A DNA stretch of 64,000 bases from Impatiens glandulifera (lineage: Eukaryota > Streptophyta > Magnoliopsida > Ericales > Balsaminaceae): positions 45,631,689-45,695,688 of the forward strand of contig NC_061868.1 of NCBI RefSeq assembly GCF_907164915.1, in the 5' to 3' direction. The notes below the pieces were generated by a model. That model was not told the DNA's origin, did no database searches, and saw only the letters and a list, made by a program, of their open reading frames with translations. Position 1 is the stretch's first letter, and each line of letters opens with the position of its first letter. The position numbers and the translations under genes are program-made. Shown in pieces: positions 50,674-63,795 of this stretch.

Positions 50674-52799
50674 TCAGTTATTCACTCCTTGAGCTTTATA
50701 TAGCTCTTTGATCTCCTCCACATCGTCGTAACTGCCCAGAAATATTGGCGACCTTTCGTGTATCTTCTTTGGAACCAAGTCCAGAGCCTACACCAAGAAA
50801 TAACAAAAGCATTCTAACTAGATTCGAGAAACCGATAATATTTGTTTCCAATTACAGGTTTAACTAACTATTACCCTTTCCTTGCCCGTGAATGCCTGTC
50901 CTCCAGCTTGTTCCAATAGGAAGGACATTGGGAAGACTTCATAAAGAACCCTATATTGAAAGAATGAATGAATGGATGAAGATTCAATCACCACACAATG
51001 TTCTTGAAAAACAACAGTAACTTTACCTCAACTTCCCATCGGGGCTTTTCTTATCGGATGGGTACAAGAATATACCACCATACAGTAGCGTTCGATGAAC
51101 ATCAGCTACCATGCTGTGATATTGCAACCATCCACAATTCATAAATCATAAATCAAATAGCTTAAGACTTCATTCACCTAAATAAACCTACATTCAAACA
51201 AGCTCTTATTACCTTCCAATATATCTTAGAGATTTTGGTGATGAACCGTCGTCTGGGAACTTGCATTTCTCCACATACCTGGGATTCAAAGAAAGTTAGA
51301 TTTATAAATCTAGAAGTATGCAAAGTCTGCATTGGATATAAAGACGTACTTAGTTGTTGGAGCATCCCAATTCTTGGCATTTCCTTCATTAACTGAATAG
51401 ATCTTCCCTTTCTTAGGAATCTATGGAAAAAGAAGATATATAGTCATCATCAATACAAAAATCCCATGTTCTTGAAAATAATGTCATTGAAGAACTTGCC
51501 TTGATATCTGGGTGAGTTAATATGAACTCCCCAAGTGATGGGTCAAGCGTAAATCCATTGACTCCACTTCCAGTGCTTAACACTAGCTGCAAACCCATCA
51601 TATCAAGAAACACCCAAAATTGATAAGTTATGGACTTGTGCTTCTCACCTTAAGGCTAAGACAATTCTATTTTATATCTTAATTTTCCCTAAATCCAAAA
51701 TGGTGCCTAACAGAAGGCTATGAATTGATACGACAGAGTGGAGAGAGTTTACCGTGCAAGAGCTTCCATACATGCAATAACCTGCAGCCACCATATTCTT
51801 CCCTGGTTGCAGCACATCATTGACAGTAGGTTCACTTTCTTCATTCAACAAGTAAATCCCAAAGATCTAGAAGAAAGATAAAACAACCAATTGATCACTG
51901 CAAAACAAAGATCATCCCAAGAAATATCTTATCTAATGATGAGAAACCATACTGTTCCAATGGAAACTCCACAGTCAATGTTAGAAGATCCATCCAATGG
52001 ATCAAAAACAACGGAATACCTATTTAAATGTAACCAAAAAGAAAGAAGTAAGCATTGTAAACAGAATAATATACCGTGTGCAAACAAAAACCTGACCCAA
52101 ATCAATCAATACCTTCCCCGTTTAGATGGTTCAACAATCGTTGCCTCTTCATCTTCTTCAGAGACCAGAATACACTGCCAGAAAAAAAATATATATTCAG
52201 GATCATTCATTAATAGAGAGCCACGGAAAAAGAACTTACAGTTCGGCCACTGCTGATCAATGCATTCATAAAGACTTCATTGGAAAGAACATCCAGCTTC
52301 TTTTGCTCTTCACCCTTCAAAAGAAACAGAGAAGTAGACTCCACTCAATTCTGAATCAACCAAATCTGATAAAACTTTCAAATTCACTTGTCAAGAAATT
52401 CAATTTACTTACCTGCACGTTCGTTTCACCAGCAAGTCCAATAAGCTTAGCAAGACCAGCCTGTACCAAATCACTTGTAAGAACAATTAGATATAAAATA
52501 AAAAAAACATCTCTGTTCAGATTGATTTCAAGTTATAAGCTTTCAGCTAAATGAAAACCCTAATCTCTAAATCAGCCAATGCACCAATCTCAAAACAGAG
52601 GCAATTTCATCTGAAAACGAAGAAATAGCAAAATTAGGACCTTATTAACGGCGGAGCAAACGAACTTGCAGCCGAGGACGATATTACTGAGAAGGATAGT
52701 GAAATCACCGCGTGACTCTGCATGTTTGGTTTGCTCATTAAGAACGAAACGTGTGATTGTCATGAGATCAGTCCGGTAAGCATCGGCTTCATGATCCAT
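50674..52799 (-). CDS. cyFBP: Cytosolic fructose-1,6-bisphosphatase
   Basis: Twelve exons (52641-52799, 52413-52460, 52240-52314, 52113-52174, 51953-52019, 51753-51866, 51500-51586, 51350-51420, 51213-51278, 51027-51113, 50875-50950, 50674-50787) give 341 residues, the normal cytosolic length. It hydrolyses fructose 1,6-bisphosphate to fructose 6-phosphate, a committed step of sucrose synthesis and gluconeogenesis. Metal and substrate residues are visible in [24 protein letters not shown] and the C-terminal [13 protein letters not shown]. There is no transit peptide and no cysteine-bearing redox loop, which separates it from the plastid enzyme; inhibition by AMP and fructose 2,6-bisphosphate is expected from the family. 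Intron 7 has a GC donor (AAG|GCAAGT) instead of GT. Confidence 0.97.
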
Positions 52800-52961
52800 C
52801 TTCTCCGATCAAAATCAAACTGAAAACAGAAATCAGTAACAAGTTAGGGTTCTTAAAAACACAAGATATATAGATAGACGACAGTGCGCACACCATTCGA
52901 GAAACGAATCGAACCTGATTAGGCAATGACTCAGCAGGATAAGTTTACGTAAAGGAGAGAT

Positions 52962-52971
<10 letters not shown>

Positions 52972-52987
<16 letters not shown>
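52972..52987. repeat. AT microsatellite in FBPase leader region
   Basis: An AT run of about eight units lies roughly 175 bases upstream of the FBPase start, followed by ATAAAAGATGG. It could overlap a TATA-like element of that promoter. Confidence 0.7.
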
Positions 52988-52993
<6 letters not shown>

Positions 52994-53717
52994 GGAATAC
53001 AGGTATAGAGAAGGGGGTGGGGATGGGGCTATCTGATGCCAGTGGAGGTGTCAAATGACACGTGGTTGCACCGCCGTGAGAATTCAGGTTAGTGGCTGGA
53101 GCAGACTGATGAAGATAATGCAAAAGCTCGTCGCCATCTTTGCTTCGCTTTCATACGGCAGTTATTTGACAACCTTTGTCTTCTTCATGAAGAAGACGAA
53201 AATATAGCTTCCACGATATTTATTACATTGTCCCACGATTTTAGCCTTTTTTTCATATCTCAACTTTTTATTTATTAATTAAAATACAAAAGATCTTCAT
53301 TTTCAACCAAAACCAAGTTGGATAAATAATAAAATAAAGAACATGATTATGTGGATTATTATAATGTTTTTGATAAATATGGCGAACTAGGTTGGATTAG
53401 TCAATGGAACATTTTCCTAATTATATTTTTGTTGAATTATTTGACTGGAAAAGAACAGTATAATATGATTGATTAATAGAGATTTTTTTTGAAAATCGAT
53501 TAATATAAGTTATTTATCTATTAAAAATAATAAGATTTTGAAAAAGATTAGTAGACTAAGATTAGTGGGTAATATCTTAGTTAATAGTAAATTAATTGCT
53601 AGGATGATCCTAAAAAAATTATAATCTCGAATTGAGTTATAAAACTATTTGGCTGAATGAAACCACGTGATATGATTTTCGTTTACAATGTTATTAGGGA
53701 AATTGAACTGAATAATC

Positions 53718-54036
53718 CTAAAGATGTTCTTATTTGATTTTTTAACGAGCACAAAAAATTAAATTTTTTGGCGACATTTTATTTTTTGGACGAACATGCC
53801 CTGTTGCGAAAAGTCTATAATCGCGAGACGCAACCAGCAATTGCGAGACGCAATTTTTTATTTTTTATTTTCAAAAATAAATATTAACGTCTCGCGAATG
53901 CCGGTTGCGTCTCGCGATTGTCAACTTTTCACATATCCGGTCGCGATATGAACAATTTCGACAAAAAAATATAAAAGTGTCACCATCAGAACCAATATTA
54001 TACACTGGTCAAAAAATCAAATAAGACAATCTTTAA
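53718..54036. mobile_element. MITE-like element with GC-rich hairpin core
   Basis: The outer ends pair as inverted repeats: CTTATTTGATTTTTTAAC at left (about 53729) against CTTATTTGATTTTTTGAC inverted at right (about 54026), continuing outward through TAAAGAT. In the middle, 53819-53850 and 53888-53919 are inverted copies of 32 bases with three mismatches, built on TCGCGAGACGCAACC, with a 37 bp AT-rich loop. The stem extends outward through GAAAAGT. Each arm repeats GCGAGACGCAA or GCGAGACG twice, and the CpG density is far above that of the surroundings. No coding capacity. Confidence 0.68.
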
Positions 54037-54485
54037 GACCATTTCATCAAAATCTTGCATATTATTATTCCAATAAAACATGTATTTTCATAATAAAAAA
54101 TAGAAAATTAGTCAATAAAACCATTAATCTTCTTAAGTATTTTCGAAATCATTAATGCTAAATTTATAATTATTCAACAGGTATTTTCATTGTTATACTC
54201 ATCTATATTATAATATAAATGTTATCATAAGAATAAAATATTAAACTTTATTAATTTATAACAATAACCTGTGAATTAAATAATAATTTTGATACATAAA
54301 TAATTAAAATTTTAAGATTCAAATAGATCTTTCATTAATAATCGAAAAGGATCTGAAATTAACAATTTCTTGAGTCGCCATCAATCCTTTAGTAAAAGAC
54401 GATTCAAATTACAAATCAACAAAAGAAACCCTAGATCTAGGATTGTGAACAAATTGAACCGATCATAACTCCAAAATGAACAAAA

Positions 54486-55031
<546 letters not shown>

Positions 55032-56350
55032 TTAGAGGTAAACGCGCGCTTAGATATACACCGTTGGATGGTTTGGAATTCAACGGTTGAGATTTTGTTT
55101 CGCTATGTCATGCGGATCGATATCCTTGTCATTTTTAGTTCTTCTTTAGATGATATGTCTTATTTTATAAATAAATGTTTTTTTTATAAAATTGCAATTA
55201 AATATATAGAACATTATATAATATATAATAACGCTCATACAATTGAACTTATTTATTATAAAAAAATTATATTATCAAAAATAAAATAAAAAACAAATCA
55301 TGTTTATTATAAAAAAATTGATAAAAGAAAATATTATTGTAGGTAGTTTGATATAAAATATTTTTTTTAATCCATTTTTTACCCGTTTCATCTAATTTAA
55401 TAATATTTTACTTACTAAATAAAAAAAAAGGTATTCTCATTTATCGTAGTAATGATAATTATAAAAAAAAAAATATTGAATTTTCATGTTTGTAAGTTTA
55501 TACTAATTTTTTACCTTAAAAAAAATAAATTATTAAGATATTAATTTTTAAATAAAGTAAATATTTAATTCTCATTCTAAATTATATTTTTTATGCATTT
55601 ATCTCAAAACTTGACTATGAGATCAAAATTAATGATGACTTAAGTTGAAATTTGTCAATAGTGTAGATTCTTGATAATACTTAAAAAAAATTATAAATAA
55701 AACAAAATTACCTCAAAACACTAAAAAATACTAAAAGACGATAATAGAATTCTAAACCGATTATATATTTGAAAGAGTAAGTTTATCATTAAAATAAAAA
55801 ACTTATTGATGATAAAAAAACAAATCAAAACATACAATAGTTAAATAAATGAAAAAAATAATAATAATACACAAATCATCTTCGTAAAATCATAAACAAC
55901 TTAACTAATAATATCAGCGACAAATTATAAGTATAGAACAATCAATCAAACTTATAAAATATTTTTTTATTAAAAAAGAGACAAACAAATCAACAATATG
56001 CGCGCCTAATTTATAGAACTCTTGTGGAAACATGTAACAAAAGTTAAGTGTTAAGTTGATGAATTTTGGTTAATGTACTCAGAGTTGGGTTCACTTATGC
56101 TAAAAATATGGGTTTAGATTTACTATGCATGATTATTTGTTGTTATTTTGAAATAAGTTATTCCTCATTAGTCAGATTCACTTGTAAATGACACACAATT
56201 GCTAACTATTAGGTACTGTCACTACTTATAGTGAGTTTGTTTGTGATTTTTCAGGGTAACTATAAAATTGGAATTTGTATCCTTTTTTAGCCTAATGGCA
56301 AAAAGAGATTGATATTAACCCTAAGTTTATGGGTTCGAGCGCGGGCTACC

Positions 56351-56479
56351 TTTCTTCAAATTAGCTTATGATATTTCAAGAGTTTCTTGAGCTTCATGTG
56401 GATCAATATTACTCTTCTCTGCATCATTTACTAAAACAGTGATTTCATTATTGCCTATTTTAGCAAAACCATCCATTAG
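56351..56479 (-). pseudogene. Plastid atpE fragment in nuclear DNA (NUPT)
   Basis: Minus-strand translation gives about 42 codons matching the middle of the plastid ATP synthase epsilon subunit: [20 protein letters not shown], then [13 protein letters not shown], a stop, then ANLKK. In the plastid protein as I recall it, the region reads [20 protein letters not shown] and IDPQEAQQTLEIAEANLKK. So there is a one-codon loss after DAEK, several substitutions, and a Glu codon turned into TAA. Both ends of the gene are missing. It is a dead fragment of organelle DNA inserted into the nucleus. Confidence 0.85.
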
Positions 56480-56493
56480 CGAATGTGAGCCGT

Positions 56494-56551
56494 CGACGAG
56501 TCGGTAATGATAATGTCATCAACATAGATGAGAATGTAAGTGCTGAGACGG
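56494..56551 (-). pseudogene. Ty1/copia reverse-transcriptase fragment
   Basis: Minus-strand translation reads [15 protein letters not shown], with the YVDD active-site box (24 bases at 56503-56526) and flanking residues typical of copia-type reverse transcriptase. The frame ends at a stop soon after, and upstream sequence to about 56650 no longer resembles the enzyme in that frame. It lies about 20 bases from the atpE fragment on the same strand. Confidence 0.6.
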
Positions 56552-58395
56552 ATATAGGAACTACTCCTGTCACCTCTACGTCAACCACTTCTTCCGTCGT
56601 TCTTTCATCTTCATTTCGATGTTGAGTTGGAAAATCCTCCTCTCCATTCATCCATTGCTTTCACAGCGCATTCTCTGCTATTGATTCGTTTTTATTTCTG
56701 TTACTTCGAAAGTAGCTTCTTCAGTTTTAGTCACTCGAATTTTTTATATTTCTTTTTATTTTTCATCAAACGAATGGCATCTTCTTCTGGATGAAGTCCC
56801 ATTTTTTATTTCTTATTTTTATTCTTTAAAAAAAATGGAATTCGAATTAATTTCAATTCATATGCTTGATATTGACAAAGTATTTGAAATTTGAATTATA
56901 ATTCCAATGATAATTTTGAAATTTTCAATTCCATATATTTTACCTCCAAATTGTAATTCCAAATTTTATTTTATTTTTATATTTTTTTAAACAAAATATA
57001 TTATTATTATTATTTTATAATTTAAAACATGATTAACGTGTTATATTTTTTGTTTTTATTTTTAAAATTTTGGATGTTGAAATATTAAACCGGTATGTAT
57101 TTATTTTAATGTAAGAAAGTTAACATGTAGAATCAATAATTTGTATTTTGAATTTACGAAGTTAAAAAGTATTATTATTTTTAATTTATAAAGTTAACAT
57201 GTCCCATTAATATTTTTTTATAATAAAAATTCAAATTTAAACAAAATTCTTATACTTGAGCTATTATAGTTGGATGTCTCAAACTAATATTTTAATAAAA
57301 TATATAATATATATTATTTTGTAACCATGTTTTAATAAAACACTACTTGTATCTCATTTCGTTATGCTTATTGATGTAATTTTCTCTACTAGATAAAAAA
57401 AATTTTACAATTAAAAAATGTTTGTTATCTAGATTATTCTCTAAAGATGTGCATGTGTTGTTATTAAATTTCTCAACGTCATAAAATTAATGCATTTTAC
57501 AACTAAAAAAAGTTATTTTATTCTGTAAAGAGGATTTCAAACAAATAAATAGACAATTTTAATAAACTCGATATAATTGATATTACACTTCATTATTTTT
57601 TTCATTCGATCATCAATTTGTGTCGACGATGAAAAAAAAATACACAACAATTAAATAACCGTTATAATAACTCAATACAAATAGTTTACTTCCCAACACA
57701 ATGGTTGTCTATGAATCATTTATTTTTTGACATGATAGAATAGTGATTAATATATTTGTCCACACTATTATGGAGTAAATACTTGTAATTTTGTTTGTTA
57801 GAATGATCATGATTTGTTTTAACAAAAAAGGCAGTTGCACCTAATTATATAACACAACATTGATATTTAGAAACTTAAATTAATTATATTGGTTCAATTC
57901 TACATATTACTAGAAAAGTGACCAGAGGAATCCATATATAATGTATGTCTGCTTCTCCCAATAAATGTATTTCTTTCTCTTGAATTATAGGACCGTTCTT
58001 GAGAATTAGGCCGCCAATAAAAATAATATAAAATTTGTGACCTACAAAATTAGGAAAATGATATTAATCATAATTTTAATAATATATATATATATAATAT
58101 ACATATATAAAAAAAATATAATATAATTAAGAAAAAATATATTAATTGATTCATAATATATATTAATTAATTAACTAATAATAATAATACTATTTTCCCG
58201 AAAAAATTAGGGAAGTACAATTTGCATAAGATGTCTTATCTATCTAACTATTAGTGTTTAAGTCCATCTCTAATTCACGCACTTATTTTCAAATTAAAAA
58301 AATTTAAAATACAATAAATGTCATATCAAATAATAATTTATCTCAAAGCTCAAAAATATATTTATAAACTCAAAAGAATATTAATTTATTACTAT

Positions 58396-58419
58396 TATAT
58401 ATATATATATATATATATC
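58396..58419. repeat. (AT)n microsatellite
   Basis: About twelve AT units in AT-rich intergenic sequence. Confidence 0.85.
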
Positions 58420-60390
58420 AACTTTAATTTACATATTTAACCCAATATTTTTTCATTCATTTAATAAAACTAGGATAAAATAAATTATATATCAATAATT
58501 ATATGTACACAACAAAATAATTCAATCATACTTTTAAATAAATTATAAAATAAATTAGATAAAATTTCAAGTATAATATAATTTAATAATTTAATTATAC
58601 ATTTAAAAAATATTATAACCTATTACCTTAAAGGTAAAAAAAATAAGTTGAATGATTAATTTGTATATAGATATCAAAATTATAAAAAAAAATAGTTTAA
58701 GGACCATTTAAAAAAATGTCCGAATTACTGGAATGAACGGGGCCAACAACAACGAGAGAAGGATGCAAACGCAAAATGAGTTTGAAAGTGGTGTCAAATT
58801 GGAGGAATAAAGACACCTATAATGAGTTTTGCGTAGGGTTGAAGATGATCTAAACATATAACCAAGTTTTATTCCATTAATTATATATGAATATATATGC
58901 ACTCATTCCTAACTAAATGTCAACATTTGTATAAGAAGAACTAAAAAAAAGGATATTGATGAAATTTGGTTAGGAATTGAGGGTTTGGATTGATCTTCTC
59001 CACGAAAACAAATAGAATTTTTTTCAACTTGTTTTTTAATTATATTTGTAATAATAGATATGAGAGAATAAAGAAAGACAAGTCAAACTAAACTTGTGCA
59101 CAAAAAAATAGGTAGACACTGCATTATTGGACTTGTTGATGAAAATCATTAACAAAGTACCCAAAACATGAACTAAAATTATAAAATATTTGTTCTAATT
59201 TAGCTCACAATTTTTAACTTTTGTTATAAAGAATATTAAAAGAAATACTTTTGTTATAAGGGCAATGAAATCAGTCATTTTAATTTGGCCAAGTCCTTCA
59301 ATTAAGAAATGATTCATCATGTACTATATTAGAACTTTGTTGACTTTTGGTCATTTTCTATCATTTTCAAGACTTCTGATCTAATGGTTTATCTCACCAA
59401 CTTTTGAAGAGGAAATAAAATGATTTGAATCTCTACCAAAACAAAATAAAAAAATAAATAACATTGTCATTCAATTACCCATAATACATAAATAAATAAA
59501 TAATATTATCTATAACTTGATTTTTTTTTAATATATATATTTTTTAATTTATAAAATAATAAAATTATAATTTTTTGTGATTTAAAAATTAACTATTGTG
59601 GATACTTATAGATTAAACTATAAATTTTAATTTATTTAATGGAATAAAGACTGAATACATATTTTTTTTTTAAAAAAATCACATTTTACTTCATGTTTGA
59701 AAAATAAATAAAATATTTGTGTTTTATTTATAGTCAAATTTCGACACAACATACGTTACAGCTTTTAGTCAACCGTTACAACTTTTAGTCAACCGTAATT
59801 AAAAAAATACTTCGTCACCAAATTCTTAACGTTTTTGGAAAATAATAAAATAATTTAATTCTCTAAAAATATTTTCATTCATTTTTTTTTATCACAATAC
59901 ATAAATAAATAATATGTATAAATTTATATAATTATGTTTGTAATATTTGATCTTTTAAAGATAGATTATTGTCAAATGTTACTTAAATTACCATAATTGG
60001 ATAACTATGGATTAAAAATTTTAATTCATTTTAATTTAATTACAAATAATTAAGTTAAGCTAATTTTTAATATAATATTAAAGTGTAATAATGCATTTGA
60101 ATATCTGATTAATAAAAAAATGATTACAATACATATCTATATAAATAATAGTTAAAGTGAATAGAGTTTGGATTATAGATATTAAAGTATAAATTAAAAG
60201 TAAGAGTTATTAATATATAATTAAAAATAATAATAAAATATTAGACAATAATTAATTTTTTATTAATAATAATCTCTCCGGTCAATTGAGACGGCAACGG
60301 CAGTCGGCAGCTGCATCCCCTAAAACAGAAACAGCCCAACTGCCACATGGTGGTTGCTTGGTCGCGGGTCCCACCTCTTGTTACGCGTTT

Positions 60391-60524
60391 TTGACATTTA
60401 TACCCTTTCTTTTTTCACTCTATTACACTCACAAATAAACTCACAATTTATCCGCCTCCACCCCCACTCTCTCTCTCTTCATTTCTATCTCCTCTCTCTC
60501 TATATCTTCACTGTCGGTAAAATT
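60391..60524 (+). promoter_or_regulatory. Core promoter and leader of VIP1-like gene
   Basis: TTTATACC at 60397-60404 is a possible TATA element. It is followed by a CT-rich leader with repeated CTCTCT runs (60467-60500), common in plant core promoters. The start codon is at 60525. Confidence 0.4.
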
Positions 60525-63500
60525 ATGGACCCGAATTTCACCGGAAAACATATTCCGGCGCCGTTACTTGCCCGGACGGACATCGATCAGATGCCGGATA
60601 CTCCAACTCGACGGGGATATCACCGACGATCTCAATCAGAAACCTTCTTACGCTTTGCCAGCGACTTACTATTAGACGACGTCGTTCCAGACTTCAACCT
60701 AGCTGCTTTCGATATCCCTTCTCTTTCATCCGATACCGAGAATAACGCTCCCATGGCTGTTGATTCTTCCAAATCGGATGCTGAGAGTTCCATGGCTATC
60801 AGGCCTACTGCTCCTATTTCACACTTTAGAAGCTTATCGGTTGGCGCCGAATTTTTCGAGGGTTTAGATTTTACGTCTGCTATTGGCGGCTTTCCGGGTG
60901 AATCGGAGAGGACTGGTGGAAAACCGCCGGCTGGGAGTCGTCATAGACATAGTAATTCCATGGATGGATTTTCCTCTTCTTTCGAGGCTGATTCTCCGCT
61001 TATGGATAATATGAAGAAAGCGACGGGACCTGATCGTCTAGCTGAGCTAGCTTTGCTCGATCCGAAGAGAGCTAAAAGGTTTGTTTTCCCAAAAATTATT
61101 ACTTTTTGTTATGTTAATTTACTATTGTCTTGAATTAAGATGTTGATTGAGAACTTGTTTTTTTTTTAACAATACAGTGTAACATAAAAGATGTTTTTTT
61201 TTTGGGAATGATACAGCTATCTTTATCGATATAAATAGTTAAAAGGCAATATTGTTGAAAGCACAAGTTTTCTTTGTGTCTGACTAGTCAAGAACACCAA
61301 AATCTAAGCTTTATATCTCTTGTTAATGGGAGGGGGATAAAAACCTAACTATCACTAAGTAATGCAAATTCACCAACCTTGCTTTATTGGTCACAAAGGA
61401 GACAAGATCAAACACAATCACTCAATTTGAACTATTCACTTCATTTTGCCTAAAGCTTATTGTTATCAAGAGCCAATTGGGGATAGGAATTAAGGAAAGA
61501 AATTTACGATGGAAATCGAAAAATCTTCTCAAATTGTCTTTTGTCATCGGCTTTTGGAAAGCCATCCTTAATAATTCATTTCATTATTGAAGTTGCCTTT
61601 TTCTAAAGGTGATTGTGAAACAAAGAAACTAAAGATTTGAAATTAATTGATACACTGATTGTTCTTGCCTTCCCCCGTTGCAGAATTCTTGCGAATAGAC
61701 AATCTGCGGCACGTTCAAAGGAGAGAAAAACTCGTTATACTTGTGAACTAGAGAGAAAAGTACAGACCCTTCAGACAGAAGCAACCACATTATCAGCCCA
61801 GGTCACCATGCTTCAGGTATGCTCCAAACATTGTTTTATCAACATGATAATTAAATCTGGATAGTTACTTTTTGTGCTCGATGTTTGCGAAATTGGGTTA
61901 GTCGTTTAAAATTGGTGATTGGTAACCTCCCTTTGCCCCCCATCAACTTGTGGCTCTAGTAGGGTTTTAGAGCTTTGTCCTACCATTAAATTTTAATCAT
62001 GGCTATCATTCACTTTATTATTTAGTGAATTAAGATGTGGAATTATATAAACACGATTGAGGTGATAATGGTGGCTTTTTAGGCCTATTTAATTTAAGAA
62101 ATCCTTCTTTTTATTATTTTTAATTTCATTGCATTGTTAGGTTCTACAGTTAGTCACTGGCTAATATTTTTCCTTTGAACCTGTTACAATTCACTTCCTC
62201 CGCCTCATTTTGTGTGGCAGATATAGCACTTTTGCTGATTTTGAGATAATTAATAGTTGATTTGTTTGGGTAAAATACTCTTTTATTTCAAAGTTCAAGG
62301 GTAGTGTAACAGGTTATCAAAAAAGTTTTGTCAATAATTTTTGGCGAAGTGTTGGATTTCTAAGCCAATGATAATGATATTCTTGTCACAAAAAAAGGGA
62401 TCAAGGCAATATAAGTTTGCTTAGATTTTGTACTGTGTGGAAGTTATGTCTAACACAGGGTAGTTTGGCATCAGAAGTCGTCATTAAATTTCTGACATTT
62501 GTTTATTTGTATTTTAACAATGCATTAATACATGTCATTTCTATCTAATATTATACATCTGTTCCTCAACAAAGCATTAAAATCTGAATCCTTGTTTATA
62601 ATCACGAGGGCTGAATGTTGTAGACTTTCATCTGTGCTATCTAATGTTCAATTCAAAGAAAGAAATATTATCACCAAAACATTTTGAGCAAATTCAACTA
62701 ATCTAAGGTATTTAGATTTTCTTGAGTTCAAAATAATCAGGCATGTGTATAAGTATCCCTTAAGCCGACTCCTTTACCCACTTTGCATATATGGAGTTTG
62801 AACGTTTTAATTCTCCTTGCTGATGTTTACTGTTAAAAGGTGGCGTTTGAATTGAACAACAAATTGTCTGGTGTTGTTATATCTCCAAGGATTGTCCTAA
62901 TGCTTGTCTTCATCAAATAATATTTTCAAGTTTGCAGAAAAAAAATTGAATGTTGCTTGCTGAAAAATGTAAAAATCTTGTGAAATTCATTAAATTATAT
63001 ATATATTATAACAAAGAGATGCACGGGATTAACTGCTGAGTTATAATTGCTCATTTGGAAATGCGTTTTGAATTTGTTTCTGTATCCGGATCCGTATACA
63101 AAATTCCGAATACGTGTCCAACTAATTTTAGTTTCCAAAAGTGTCTGTATCTGGATCCATATTCAATTATTAGAAACAAAAACAATAATCGTTCCCAAGT
63201 AGGTCATAATTACACTGATGATGACACACTTTTATGTGATAACAGAGAGATACTACTGGATTGACTTCCGAAAACAAGGAACTTAAAATGCGGTTGCAGG
63301 CTGTGGAAGAACAAGCGCATCTTCGAGATGGTATATCATTTATTCAAAGTTGTTTTGTTGCTTATATATGCTGTGGGAATCAAGTATAACTGAATGAGGA
63401 AAACCACACACCAAATTTTATTCACATCATATACAGTCTAAGTTCAGTTCAATCTATGGATGTTCATAAATGTTGTGTTTAAATAAATATATTTAAAAAT

Positions 63501-63795
63501 GGTTGCAGCTCTAAATGATGCCCTGAGGGAAGAACTACAACGACTTAAGATAGCAGCAGGTCAAACACCTTCTCCAGTTAATAATGGAAACCAGTTCAAT
63601 AGAGTTCTCCGTCCCCATTTCTCCCCCCAACAACAACAGCAGAACATGTTTCAAAACTTCTCAAACAACCAAACTCAACTGTCATCCCAACACCAACACC
63701 AGCAACAACATATTCACATGGGCCATACTAATAACGGAGGAAATCAGATGAACAATGCGCCCAACTTCATGGACTTCAACCAGAGAGGTCAGTAG
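60525..63795 (+). CDS. VIP1: Group I bZIP factor, VIP1-like
   Basis: Four exons (60525-61078, 61684-61816, 63246-63330, 63509-63795) give 352 residues. The basic region (about 178-205) contains [16 protein letters not shown]; Lys replaces the usual Arg in the N-x7-R motif, the hallmark of group I. The leucine zipper runs to about 265. Two HxRxxS motifs (HRRSQS near residue 35, HFRSLS near 104) and RHRHSNS are sites where 14-3-3 proteins hold VIP1 relatives in the cytoplasm until dephosphorylation. The stretch [18 protein letters not shown] and the Gln/Asn-rich tail ending MDFNQRGQ match VIP1 rather than bZIP18 from memory. VIP1 acts in osmotic and touch responses, is a MAP-kinase target, and was first found as a host partner of Agrobacterium VirE2. 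An in-frame TTG upstream at 60354 is not the start. Confidence 0.92.

Larger units (their letters stand above)
52800..54485. other. Between FBPase and histone H3 genes
   Basis: Holds the FBPase leader and promoter (to about 53150), then AT-rich sequence, the inverted-repeat element at 53718-54036, and the H3 3' untranslated region (about 54300-54485). No other gene is visible. Confidence 0.6.

Noticed and set aside
60354..60524. An N-terminal extension of the bZIP protein starting near 60354
   Set aside because: It would need a TTG start, reads as hydrophobic low-complexity sequence, and overlaps the likely TATA and CT-rich leader. The ATG at 60525 matches family starts.
63055..63264. A plus-strand frame before bZIP exon 3
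   Set aside because: It is intron sequence running into exon 3 in a different frame; the RDTTGL exon explains the real coding.
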